From Burkholderiales bacterium (GTDB lineage: Bacteria > Pseudomonadota > Gammaproteobacteria > Burkholderiales > Ga0077523): a stretch of 8,659 nt of DNA. Within the stretch, counting starts at the first letter, position 1. Every line of letters starts with the position of its first letter. The translations under genes were made by a program, and so were the position numbers. The stretch covers positions 1-8,659 of the forward strand of contig JALORJ010000088.1 of NCBI GenBank assembly GCA_025459035.1. Reading direction: 5' to 3'. Under the pieces are notes generated by a model. The model was given only the letters and a program-made list of their open reading frames with translations. It was not told where the DNA came from and searched no databases. Positions 1 to 6,822 of this stretch are shown here, piece by piece.

Positions 1-653
1 TGCGCATCGAGAAGCGGCGCATCGGCCGCAGCTTCCCGGCGCTGCTGCCGCAGCAGTTCGCGAGTGTGGTGGACCACTACGACGTGCGCGTGGCCGAGGT
101 CGAGCGCGTCGCGGGGCACGACGCCCAGGCGCTGACGCTGCAGCCGCGCGACGGCCTGCGCTACGGCCACAAGTTCTGGGTCGAGGCCGCGACCGGGCTG
201 CTGGTCAAGGCCCGCATGAACGACGAGAAGGGTCAGGCGGTCGAGCAGTTCTTCTTCACGCAGCTCGACCTGCAGCCGAAGCTGTCGCGCGACACCATGC
301 AGCCGCCGTCGACGGAGGGCTGGACGGTCGTGACGTCCGACGCCCGGCCGACGGACGCGGGCTGGAGCCTCGGTCCGCTCCCGCCCGGGTTTCGGAAGGT
401 CTCCGAGATGCGCCGTCAGCGTCAGGGCAGCACCGAGGTGCTGACGCACATCGTGCTGTCGGACGGCATGGCCTCGATGTCCGTGTTCATCGAGGGCGCG
501 ACGGCGCGCAAGGCCAACCCCGGGCCCTCGCAGCAGGGGCCGCTGAACGTCTTCACCAAGGTCTCCGGCGACATGGTCGTGACGGTGCTGGGCGAAGTCC
601 CGGCGAAGACCCTGGTGCAGGTGGCCGACGCCGTGCCGATGCGGCCCCGCTGA
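1..653 (+). CDS. rseB: Sigma-E factor regulatory protein RseB/MucB, 3' part
   Basis: The reading frame is open from base 3, with no stop, to the TGA at 651-653, so this is the last 216 residues of a protein that starts upstream. RseB-family proteins are roughly 320-350 residues, so about a third is missing. RseB is a periplasmic protein that binds the anti-sigma factor RseA/MucA, shields it from DegS-type cleavage and senses mislocalised lipoproteins or LPS. Visible support is the end of the lipoprotein-binding-like large domain (FPALLP near 39-56, then LQPRDGLRYGHKFWV and TGLLVKARMND) and the small C-terminal domain from about 363 (LPPGFRKVSE, VLSDGMASMSVFIEG, VTVLGEVP, VADAV). An internal ATG at 66 is not the true start, because homology clearly continues upstream of it. 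mucD follows after 76 bases, as expected for an rpoE-rseA-rseB-mucD locus, although rpoE and rseA lie outside the window. Confidence 0.92.
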   Translation, partial: RIEKRRIGRSFPALLPQQFASVVDHYDVRVAEVERVAGHDAQALTLQPRDGLRYGHKFWVEAATGLLVKARMNDEKGQAVEQFFFTQLDLQPKLSRDTMQPPSTEGWTVVTSDARPTDAGWSLGPLPPGFRKVSEMRRQRQGSTEVLTHIVLSDGMASMSVFIEGATARKANPGPSQQGPLNVFTKVSGDMVVTVLGEVPAKTLVQVADAVPMRPR

Positions 654-678
654 CAACCGCCTTCTTCGATCGCGCGCC

Positions 679-704
679 ACCGTCCCGCGTCTGCCCAGGA
701 CGGT
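679..704 (+). repeat. Short inverted repeat between rseB and mucD
   Basis: ACCGTCC at 679-685 and GGACGGT at 698-704 are perfect 7-base inverted repeats separated by 12 bases. The stem lies in the 76-base gap, 25 bases before the mucD start. It is followed by CTTCAC, not a T-run, so it is not a convincing terminator. It could be a weak RNA hairpin or an operator-like site, but in DNA this GC-rich a 7-base repeat may be chance. No confident promoter was recognised in the gap. Confidence 0.35.
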
Positions 705-729
705 CTTCACAGGTCAGGGAACCCACAAC

Positions 730-2121
730 ATGATTTCGCGTCACGTGCTGCCCATGCTCGCAGCCGCCTTGCTGTCGCTGCCGTTCGTCGCGCCGACACA
801 GGCCAAGGAGCTTCCCGACTTCACCGATCTGGTCGAAGCGGAGTCCGACTCGGTCGTGAACATCAGCACCACGTCGTCGCGCAAGGACGGCGCCCCGGGC
901 GCGGAGGGCGAGGAAGACCCGCTCGACTTCTTCCGCCGCCAGCCGCCCGGTGGCGGTCAGCCGCAGGACCGCGAAGGCCGCTCGCTCGGGTCGGGCTTCA
1001 TCATCAGCGCCGACGGCTACATCATGACCAACGCGCACGTGGTCGACGCCGGTGACGACATCACCGTGCGTCTGAGCGACAAGCGCGAGTTCACCGCGAA
1101 GGTCATCGGCAGCGACAAGCGCTCCGACGTCGCGCTGATCAAGATCGATGCCGGCGGCCTGCCGGCGGTGAAGCTGGGCGACGCCAACAAGCTGAAGGTC
1201 GGCGAATGGGTGCTGGCCATCGGCTCGCCGTTCGGCTTCGAGAGCACGGTGACCGCGGGCATCGTCAGCGCCAAGGGCCGCACGTTGCCGCAGGAGACCT
1301 TCACGCCGTTCATCCAGACGGACGTCGCGATCAACCCGGGCAACTCGGGCGGGCCGCTGTTCAACATGAAGGGCGAGGTGATCGGCATCAACTCGCAGAT
1401 CTACAGCCGCACCGGCGGCTTCATGGGGCTGTCGTTCGCGATCCCGATCGACGTCGCAATGGACATCGCCAACCAGCTGCGCACGACCGGCCGCGTGACA
1501 CGCGGGCGCATCGGCGTGGTGATCCAGGAGGTCACCAAGGAGCTGGCCGAGTCTTTCGGGCTGGCCAAGCCGATCGGTGCGCTGGTGAACTCGGTCGAGA
1601 AGGGCGGTCCGGCCGACCGTGCCGGGGTCGAGACGAGCGACGTCATCATCAAGTTCGACGGCAAGGAAGTGAAGTCGTCGAACGAACTGCCGCGCATCGT
1701 CGCGGCGACCCGCCCGGGCAACAAGTCGACCGTGACGGTGTGGCGCAAGGGCGCGCCGAAGGACCTGCCGGTCGTGGTCGGCGAGCTGGCGGACGACAAG
1801 CGCGCCGAGAAGCCGAAGAAGGCGCCGGCGAAGGTCGGCGACGCCGTCGAGAAGCTGGGCATGCGTCTGTCCGAGCTGTCCGCCGAGCAGCGCAAGGAGA
1901 TGGGCATCGCCAACGGGCTGCTGGTGGAGGACGTGCAGGGCAACGCGGCGAAGGCGGGGATCCGCCGCGGCGACGTGCTGCTGGCGCTCAACAACCAGGA
2001 CGTCAAGTCGATCGAGCAGCTCAACCAGATCGTCGGCGGCTTCGACAAGGCGCGCAGCGTCGCGCTGCTGATCCGGCGCGGCGACTCGTCCCTCTACATC
2101 CCGCTGCGTCTGGGCAACTGA
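730..2121 (+). CDS. mucD: Periplasmic Do-family serine protease MucD (DegP/DegQ-like)
   Basis: This 463-residue protein is an exported HtrA/Do-family serine protease that degrades or refolds damaged envelope proteins; family members act as oligomers in the periplasm. Residues 1-25 look like a Sec signal peptide (basic start, hydrophobic LAAALLSLPFV, probable cleavage after TQA). The trypsin-like domain carries the full catalytic triad: His103 in TNAHVV, Asp133 in SDVALIKID and Ser206 in NPGNSGGPL. A short Pro/Gly-rich LA-type loop (about 53-84) precedes LGSGFIIS. Two PDZ domains follow, at about 258-350 and 373-460 (the second containing GLLVEDVQGNAAKAGIRRGD), giving the protease-PDZ-PDZ order and a length close to Pseudomonas MucD (about 474). 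The ATG at 730 is preceded by an AGGGA ribosome-binding site (716-720), and the signal peptide begins directly there. Its place after rseB supports the name mucD over degP or degQ. It is probably part of the sigma-E regulon, but no sigma-E promoter is visible here. Confidence 0.95.
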   Translation: MISRHVLPMLAAALLSLPFVAPTQAKELPDFTDLVEAESDSVVNISTTSSRKDGAPGAEGEEDPLDFFRRQPPGGGQPQDREGRSLGSGFIISADGYIMTNAHVVDAGDDITVRLSDKREFTAKVIGSDKRSDVALIKIDAGGLPAVKLGDANKLKVGEWVLAIGSPFGFESTVTAGIVSAKGRTLPQETFTPFIQTDVAINPGNSGGPLFNMKGEVIGINSQIYSRTGGFMGLSFAIPIDVAMDIANQLRTTGRVTRGRIGVVIQEVTKELAESFGLAKPIGALVNSVEKGGPADRAGVETSDVIIKFDGKEVKSSNELPRIVAATRPGNKSTVTVWRKGAPKDLPVVVGELADDKRAEKPKKAPAKVGDAVEKLGMRLSELSAEQRKEMGIANGLLVEDVQGNAAKAGIRRGDVLLALNNQDVKSIEQLNQIVGGFDKARSVALLIRRGDSSLYIPLRLGN

Positions 2122-2138
2122 CGCCGCGGCTCCGGTCC

Positions 2139-2165
2139 GGACGATGCCGCGGCGCGGCATCGTTC
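2139..2165 (+). repeat. Strong hairpin 17 bases after the mucD stop codon
   Basis: ACGATGCCGC (2141-2150) and GCGGCATCGT (2154-2163) are perfect 10-base inverted repeats around a 3-base loop. The stem can be extended by a G-U and a G-C pair to 2139-2165. There is no T-run afterwards (sequence TTCCGATAGACTCC), so it does not look like a classical intrinsic terminator. It may protect the mucD mRNA 3' end or help terminate transcription together with the second hairpin at 2199-2220. A GATAGACT element just downstream (2167-2174) faintly resembles a -10 box, but no partner -35 was found. Confidence 0.6.
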
Positions 2166-2198
2166 CGATAGACTCCGCGGCTTCCGATCGCGGTCTTC

Positions 2199-2222
2199 AG
2201 GGGGCACCTCGGTGCCCCCTTT
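2199..2222 (+). terminator. Terminator-like hairpin upstream of lepA
   Basis: AGGGGGCACC (2199-2208) and GGTGCCCCCT (2211-2220) form a perfect 10-base inverted repeat. With the closing C-G pair opened it becomes a 9-bp stem with a CTCG tetraloop, a typical terminator geometry. The trailing T-tract is poor (CTTTGCGCTT), so termination could be partial. It ends only 27 bases before the lepA ATG, which leaves no room for a separate lepA promoter downstream. Partial read-through from mucD, or an attenuator-like role, is therefore possible. The structure is plain in the sequence; the function is inferred. Confidence 0.55.
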
Positions 2223-2247
2223 GCGCTTGCAGGCCCCCGCAGCACCG

Positions 2248-4041
2248 ATGCAGCACATCCGAAACTTCTCGATCATCGCCCACATCGATCACGGCAAGTC
2301 GACGCTCGCCGACCGCTTCATCGAGTTCTGCGGCGGGCTTTCCAACCGCGAGATGGGCGAGCAGGTGCTCGACTCGATGGACCTCGAGCGCGAACGTGGC
2401 ATCACCATCAAGGCCCAGACCGCCGCGCTTCGCTATGCCGCCCGCGACGGCAAGGTCTATCACCTGAACCTCATCGACACCCCGGGCCACGTCGACTTCT
2501 CGTACGAGGTCTCGCGGTCGCTGTCGGCCTGCGAGGGCGCGCTGCTGGTGGTCGACGCGTCGCAGGGCGTCGAGGCCCAGACCGTGGCCAACTGCTACAC
2601 CGCGATCGATCTCGGCGTCGAGGTCGTACCGGTGCTGAACAAGATCGATCTGCCGTCGGCCGAGCCCGAGCGGGTCATCGACGAGATCGAGGACGTCATC
2701 GGCATCGTCGCCGACGAAGCGGTGCGCGCGAGCGCCAAGACGGGCGTCGGCATCGCCGACATCCTCGAGGCGGTCATCGCGAAGATCCCGCCGCCGAGCG
2801 GCGATCCGACCGCACCGCTGAAGGCGCTGGTCGTCGATTCGTGGTTCGACAACTACGTGGGCGTCGTGATGCTGGTGCGGATGGTCGACGGCGTGCTGCG
2901 TCCGAAGGACCGCGTGCTGCTGATGGCGAGCGGCACCACGCATCTTTGCGAGCAGGTCGGGGTTTTCACGCCGAAGTCGCGCCAGACCGAGCAGCTGTCC
3001 GCGGGCGAGGTCGGGTTCGTGATCACCGGCATCAAGGAACTGCAGCACGCCAAGGTGGGCGACACGATCACGCTGGCGGACCGCCCCGCCGCGACGCCCC
3101 TGCCGGGCTTCAAGGAAATCCAGCCGCAGGTGTTCGCCGGGCTCTACCCGGTCGAGTCGAACGAGTACGACGCGCTGCGCGACGCCCTCGAGAAGCTGCA
3201 CCTGAACGACTCGTCGCTGCGCTACGAACCCGAGACGTCGCAGGCCCTGGGCTTCGGCTTCCGCTGCGGCTTCCTCGGTCTGCTGCACATGGACATCGTG
3301 CAGGAGCGCCTCGAGCGCGAGTACGGGATGAACCTGATCACGACGGCACCCACTGTCGTCTACGAGGTGCTGCAGCGCGACGGCACGGTCATCGAGGTCG
3401 AGAACCCGTCGCGGCTGCCGGAGGCGTCGAAGATCGAGGAGATCCGCGAGCCGATCATCACCGCGACGATCCTGCTGCCGCAGGAGTTCGTCGGCGCGGT
3501 GATCACGCTGTGCAACCAGAAGCGCGGGGTGCAGAAGAACCTGCAGTACATGGGGCGGCAGGTGATGCTGACCTACGAACTGCCGCTCAACGAGGTGGTG
3601 ATGGACTTCTTCGACAAGCTCAAGTCGACCAGCCGCGGCTACGCGTCGCTCGACTACGAGTTCAAGGAGTACCGCGCCGACGACCTCGTGAAGCTGGACA
3701 TCCTCATCAACGCCGAGAAGGTCGACGCGCTGTCGCTGATCGTCCATCGCTCGAACTCGCAGTACCGCGGGCGCGAACTCGCCGCGAAGATGCGCGAGCT
3801 GATCCCGCGCCAGATGTTCGACATCGCGGTGCAGGCCGCGATCGGATCGCACATCATCGCCCGCGAGACCGTGAAAGCCCTGCGCAAGAACGTGCTGGCC
3901 AAGTGCTACGGCGGCGACATCACACGCAAGAAGAAGCTGCTCGAGAAACAGAAGGCGGGCAAGAAACGCATGAAGCAGGTCGGCAACGTCGAGATTCCGC
4001 AGGAAGCCTTTCTCGCGATCCTCCAGGTCGAGGGGCGCTGA
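2248..4041 (+). CDS. lepA: Elongation factor 4 (LepA), ribosome back-translocating GTPase
   Basis: The 597-residue protein matches LepA/EF4 in length (E. coli 599) and along its whole sequence. It is a translational GTPase that acts on the ribosome, described as back-translocating stalled ribosomes and as affecting initiation and 30S assembly. The G domain shows AHIDHGKS (11-18), GITIK (51-55), DTPGH with the catalytic His81 (77-81), NKID (131-134) and SAK (162-164). EF-G-like domains II, III and V follow (for example GFRCGFLGLLHMDIVQERLE, 338-357), with no EF-G domain IV. The LepA-specific basic C-terminal domain is present (GGDITRKKKLLEKQKAGKK, 555-573). The start is the ATG at 2248, giving MQHIRNFSIIAHIDHG as in other LepA proteins. 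An in-frame GTG at 2212 lies inside the hairpin stem and would add 12 unrelated residues. The ribosome-binding site is weak (AGG at 2231-2233, 14 bases away). lepB follows 3 bases after the stop. Confidence 0.97.
   Translation: MQHIRNFSIIAHIDHGKSTLADRFIEFCGGLSNREMGEQVLDSMDLERERGITIKAQTAALRYAARDGKVYHLNLIDTPGHVDFSYEVSRSLSACEGALLVVDASQGVEAQTVANCYTAIDLGVEVVPVLNKIDLPSAEPERVIDEIEDVIGIVADEAVRASAKTGVGIADILEAVIAKIPPPSGDPTAPLKALVVDSWFDNYVGVVMLVRMVDGVLRPKDRVLLMASGTTHLCEQVGVFTPKSRQTEQLSAGEVGFVITGIKELQHAKVGDTITLADRPAATPLPGFKEIQPQVFAGLYPVESNEYDALRDALEKLHLNDSSLRYEPETSQALGFGFRCGFLGLLHMDIVQERLEREYGMNLITTAPTVVYEVLQRDGTVIEVENPSRLPEASKIEEIREPIITATILLPQEFVGAVITLCNQKRGVQKNLQYMGRQVMLTYELPLNEVVMDFFDKLKSTSRGYASLDYEFKEYRADDLVKLDILINAEKVDALSLIVHRSNSQYRGRELAAKMRELIPRQMFDIAVQAAIGSHIIARETVKALRKNVLAKCYGGDITRKKKLLEKQKAGKKRMKQVGNVEIPQEAFLAILQVEGR
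4030..4035 (+). promoter_or_regulatory. Ribosome-binding site for lepB
   Basis: GAGGGG lies inside the last codons of lepA, 9 bases before the GTG at 4045. It supports that GTG as the lepB start and makes lepB translation dependent on, or coupled to, ribosomes finishing lepA. Confidence 0.6.
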
Positions 4042-4044
4042 GCC

Positions 4045-4851
4045 GTGAACTTCGCCCTTGGGATGCTCGCGCTGCTCGTGCTCACCGGCGGGGTGGCACT
4101 GGCGGACCGTCTGGTGCTGCGCCGCTCGCGGCCCGCCGACGCCCGCGAGCCGTGGTGGATCGAGTACCCGAAGAGCTTCTTCCCGGTGATCCTCGTGGTC
4201 TTCGTGCTGCGCTCGTTCCTGGTCGAGCCGTTCAAGATCCCGTCCGGGTCGATGATCCCGACGCTGCTGGTCGGCGACTTCATCCTGGTCAACAAGTTCG
4301 TCTACGGCATCCGCATGCCGGTCACGAACACGAAGCTGATCGACGTGTCGTCGCCGAAGCACGGCGACGTGATGGTGTTCCGCTTTCCGGGCGACCCGTC
4401 GCAGGACTACATCAAGCGCGTCATCGGTCTGCCGGGCGACACGGTCGAGTACCGCAACAAGCGCCTGACGGTGAACGGCAAGCCGATTCCGGTCGAGCCG
4501 GAGCAGGACTTCAACTACGTCGAGAGCGGCAATCTCAACCTGATCAGCAGCAAGCGCTTCCGCGAGACGGCCGGCGAGCATCGCCACTCGATCATCGTGA
4601 ATCTCGACGCGCCGTCGGTACAGCTGGCCAGCGTGCAGGGTTTTCCGCAGCGCGAACGCTGTGAATACAATGACGAGGGCTTTGTCTGCCGCGTGCCCGA
4701 AGGCCAGTACTTCATGATGGGCGACAACCGCGATTCGAGTCACGACAGCCGCTACTGGGGCTTCGTGCCCGATGCCAACGTGGTCGGCCGGGCGTTCGCG
4801 ATCTGGTGGAATTTCGGTGCCCTCGGCCGCATCGGCTCGGGCATCGACTGA
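4045..4851 (+). CDS. lepB: Signal peptidase I (LepB)
   Basis: This 268-residue inner-membrane serine protease removes signal peptides from Sec- and Tat-exported preproteins on the periplasmic side. It has two N-terminal hydrophobic segments (about 2-20 and 46-60). The catalytic Ser69 sits in PSGSMIPTL directly after the second segment, and the general-base Lys124 is in DYIKRVIGLPGD. The conserved box GDNRDSSHDSRYWGFVP spans 226-242. The Ser/Lys dyad is intact, so it should be active. The start is a GTG at 4045, three bases after the lepA stop, supported by GAGGGG inside lepA. The resulting N-terminus (NFALGMLALLVL) resembles betaproteobacterial LepB. The region at about 150-215 is the variable part of the periplasmic domain and contains a Cys pair (206 and 215) that may form a disulphide; the disulphide is inference. 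Confidence 0.97.
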   Translation: MNFALGMLALLVLTGGVALADRLVLRRSRPADAREPWWIEYPKSFFPVILVVFVLRSFLVEPFKIPSGSMIPTLLVGDFILVNKFVYGIRMPVTNTKLIDVSSPKHGDVMVFRFPGDPSQDYIKRVIGLPGDTVEYRNKRLTVNGKPIPVEPEQDFNYVESGNLNLISSKRFRETAGEHRHSIIVNLDAPSVQLASVQGFPQRERCEYNDEGFVCRVPEGQYFMMGDNRDSSHDSRYWGFVPDANVVGRAFAIWWNFGALGRIGSGID

Positions 4852-4870
4852 GCGACAGGAGACACGCGCG

Positions 4871-5224
4871 ATGCGCCGACAACGTGGTCTGAGCCTGATC
4901 GGGCTGATCTTCGTGGGGTTCGTCCTGGTCTTCGTCGCCCTGCTCGGCATGAAGACCTTCCCGCCGCTGCTCGACTACTTCACGGTCGTGAAGCACCTGC
5001 GCGAGCTGTCGCGCGGCTCCAACGGCGACTCGCAGAAGGACATCGTCACGAGCTTCAACAACCGGATGCTGATCGACAACATCAGCGCGGTGAACGGCAG
5101 CGACATCGAATTCGAGAAGACCGACGGCGGCAGCTTTCGCATGAGCGTCGCCTACGAACAGAAGGTGGCGCTGTTCGGGCCGGTCAGTCTGTGCTTCGAC
5201 TTCGTGGCGACGAGCGGCAACTGA
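4871..5224 (+). CDS. DUF4845 family single-pass membrane protein
   Basis: This 117-residue protein has unknown function. It has one hydrophobic segment near the N-terminus (about 7-27) and a hydrophilic remainder that is probably periplasmic. Its start (RQRGLSLIGLI) and the KTFPPLLDYFTVVKHLREL stretch fit the DUF4845 family, which commonly sits between lepB and rnc in Beta- and Gammaproteobacteria. The N-terminus resembles a type IV prepilin signal (Gly6 followed by Leu-Ser-Leu-Ile), but the usual Glu at +5 is Gly11, so processing by prepilin peptidase is uncertain. The ATG at 4871 has a good ribosome-binding site, AGGAGA at 4857-4862, in the 19-base gap after lepB. The stop at 5222-5224 is in the same frame as rnc, 27 bases upstream of it. 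The gene is surely co-transcribed with lepB, but its position does not reveal a mechanism. Confidence 0.88.
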   Translation: MRRQRGLSLIGLIFVGFVLVFVALLGMKTFPPLLDYFTVVKHLRELSRGSNGDSQKDIVTSFNNRMLIDNISAVNGSDIEFEKTDGGSFRMSVAYEQKVALFGPVSLCFDFVATSGN

Positions 5225-5226
5225 AC

Positions 5227-5261
5227 CGGCGCCACGTTCCGGCGGGCTGGCGTGGCCGCCG
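5227..5261 (+). promoter_or_regulatory. Hairpin enclosing the rnc GTG start codon
   Basis: CGGCGCCACG (5227-5236) can pair with CGTGGC (5251-5256) plus GCCG (5258-5261), giving 10 pairs with a single bulged C at 5257. The loop is the 14 bases 5237-5250. The rnc start codon GTG (5252-5254) would lie in the stem, and the only weak Shine-Dalgarno candidate (GGCGGG, 5241-5246) would lie in the loop. The base pairing is seen directly. A role in restricting rnc translation, or as a substrate for RNase III itself, is inference. Confidence 0.4.
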
Positions 5262-5923
5262 CTGATCCCTTCGCACCGCTCGGGTACGTCTTCCGCGACC
5301 CGACCCTGCTGCGCCAGGCGCTCACGCACCGCAGCGCCAGCGCCACGCACAACGAGCGCCTCGAGTTCATCGGCGATGCCGTGCTCGGTTGCGTGATCGC
5401 GAGCGAGGTCTACGCGCGCCTGCCGCAGCGGCCCGAGGGCGACCTGTCGCGTGCGCGGGCGCGGCTCGTGAACGAGGCCAGCCTCGCGGCGCAGGCGGCC
5501 GCACTGGACCTCGGCCCCCGCATCGACCTGGGCAACGGCGAGCGTCGCTCCGGCGGCGCGGCGCGCCCGTCGATGCTGGCCGACGCGTTCGAAGCGCTGG
5601 TCGGCGCGGTGTACCTTGACGGCGGATTCGACGCTGCGCAGCGCTTCGTGCGCGCGGCGTATGGCGATCGGCTCGCCACGCTGGGCGACGATGCCGCGGC
5701 CAAGGACCCCAAGACGGCGCTGCAGGAGTGGCTGCAGGGACGTCGCCGAGCGCTGCCGGCCTATCGCGTGATCGCCACCGACGCGGGCCGTATCGCGGTC
5801 GAGTGCACGATCGACAACCCGCCGGCGACCGCGCGCGGCGAGGCCCGCAGTCGTCGGGTCGCGGAACAGATCGCGGCGGCCGCGCTGCTGTCGCGGCTGG
5901 AAGGTCGCGAGGAGGCCCGATGA
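5252..5923 (+). CDS. rnc: Ribonuclease III
   Basis: The 223-residue enzyme (E. coli 226) cleaves double-stranded RNA, processing the rRNA precursor and various mRNAs in the cytoplasm as a homodimer with Mg2+. The nuclease domain carries the signature NERLEFIGDAVL (34-45) with Glu35, Glu38 and Asp42, and the second acidic pair Asp111/Glu114 in LADAFEALVGAVYLD; all catalytic acids are present. The double-stranded RNA-binding domain runs from about 152 (DPKTALQEWLQG) to 216 and includes SRRVAEQIAAAA. The start is a GTG at 5252. The frame closes upstream at the DUF4845 stop (5222-5224), there is no ATG alternative, and homology begins almost at once (LGYVFRDPTLLRQALTHRS). The ribosome-binding site is poor and the start is predicted to sit in a hairpin. 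The 3' end overlaps era by ATGA. Confidence 0.97.
   Translation: MAAADPFAPLGYVFRDPTLLRQALTHRSASATHNERLEFIGDAVLGCVIASEVYARLPQRPEGDLSRARARLVNEASLAAQAAALDLGPRIDLGNGERRSGGAARPSMLADAFEALVGAVYLDGGFDAAQRFVRAAYGDRLATLGDDAAAKDPKTALQEWLQGRRRALPAYRVIATDAGRIAVECTIDNPPATARGEARSRRVAEQIAAAALLSRLEGREEAR
5909..5915 (+). promoter_or_regulatory. Strong ribosome-binding site for era
   Basis: GAGGAGG in the last codons of rnc lies 4 bases before the ATG at 5920. It is the best Shine-Dalgarno match in the window. It fixes the era start at 5920, although the open frame extends upstream into rnc. Confidence 0.7.
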
Positions 5924-6822
5924 GCGAAGCCCCGCGTCCCGAACTGCGCGTCGGTACCGTGGCGGTGGTGGGCCGTCCGAACGTCGGCAAGTCGACCCTG
6001 CTCAACCGCCTCGTCGGCCAGAAGGTGAGCATCACGTCGCGCCGGCCGCAGACCACGCGCCACCCGATCCTGGGCATCGTCACGCGCGACGACGCGCAGT
6101 TCGTGTTCGTCGACACACCGGGCTTCCAGAAGACGCACGGCGGACCGCTGAACCGCGCGCTGAACCGTTCCGTCACCGACACGCTGCGCGACATCGACGT
6201 GTTCCTGTTCGTGATCGAGGCGCTGCGCTTCGGCCCGGACGACGCGCGTGTGCTGTCGCTGCTGCCTGCCGAGCAGCCCGTCGTGGTGGCGGTGAACAAG
6301 GTCGACCGGGTCGACCGGCGCGAGCGGCTGCTGCCGTTCCTGGCCGACCTGTCGACGCGGCGCGACTTCGCGGCCATCGTGCCGGTCAGTGCGCAGAAGG
6401 GCACGCAGTGCGACGACCTCGAGCGCGCGCTGCGGCCGTGGCTGCCCCCGGCCGACGCGTTGCGCTACGACGCCGATCAGGTCACCGACCGCAGCGAGCG
6501 CTTTCTCGCCGCCGAGTTCGTGCGCGAGAAGCTGTTCCGCACGATGGGCGACGAGTTGCCGTACGAGGCGGCCGTGGTGATCGAGCAGTTCGAGATGGAA
6601 GGCGAACTGCGCCGCATCCACGCGGCCATCGTCGTCGGCCGCGACAGCCACAAGGCCATGGTGATCGGCGCGGGTGGCGAGCGCCTGAAGCAGATCGCGA
6701 CCGACGCGCGCATCGACATGGAGCGCGAGTTCCAGGGCCGCGTGTGGCTCGAGCTGTGGGTCAAGGTCGACGAGCACTGGGCGCGCGACCCGCGTCGGAT
6801 CGCGGCGTATGGCTTCGCATGA
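5920..6822 (+). CDS. era: GTPase Era, 30S ribosome assembly factor
   Basis: This 300-residue protein (E. coli 301) is an essential-type GTPase that binds the 3' end of 16S rRNA and helps mature the 30S subunit. It may associate with the inner membrane. The GTPase motifs are complete: GRPNVGKS (18-25), TTRH switch region (45-48), DTPG (65-68), NKVD (126-129) and SAQKG (157-161). A C-terminal KH RNA-binding domain follows, with VIGAGGERLKQIA at 248-260. Its GxxG loop reads GAGG, with Ala where many Era proteins have a basic or polar residue. The ATG at 5920 overlaps the rnc stop (ATGA) and has a strong ribosome-binding site, so expression is coupled to RNase III, its functional partner in rRNA processing. 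recO begins 14 bases before the era stop codon ends. Confidence 0.97.
   Translation: MSEAPRPELRVGTVAVVGRPNVGKSTLLNRLVGQKVSITSRRPQTTRHPILGIVTRDDAQFVFVDTPGFQKTHGGPLNRALNRSVTDTLRDIDVFLFVIEALRFGPDDARVLSLLPAEQPVVVAVNKVDRVDRRERLLPFLADLSTRRDFAAIVPVSAQKGTQCDDLERALRPWLPPADALRYDADQVTDRSERFLAAEFVREKLFRTMGDELPYEAAVVIEQFEMEGELRRIHAAIVVGRDSHKAMVIGAGGERLKQIATDARIDMEREFQGRVWLELWVKVDEHWARDPRRIAAYGFA

Noticed and set aside
553..2160. 535-codon open frame on the - strand across rseB and mucD
   Set aside because: It is antisense to mucD with its intact catalytic triad, and its composition is that of a shadow frame.
2167..2174. GATAGACT as a -10 promoter box for lepA
   Set aside because: No acceptable -35 element lies 16-18 bases upstream, where the first hairpin sits, and the putative transcript would immediately meet the second hairpin.
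2212..2247. GTG at 2212 as the lepA start
   Set aside because: It falls inside the hairpin stem, adds 12 residues with no LepA similarity and has no ribosome-binding site. The ATG at 2248 gives the family-typical N-terminus.
2197..4950. Very long (917-codon) open frame on the - strand across lepA and lepB
   Set aside because: It lies entirely opposite two confidently identified genes. Its translation is Arg/Asp/His/Val-rich low-complexity sequence typical of the antisense frame of GC-rich codons, and it matches no family I recognise.
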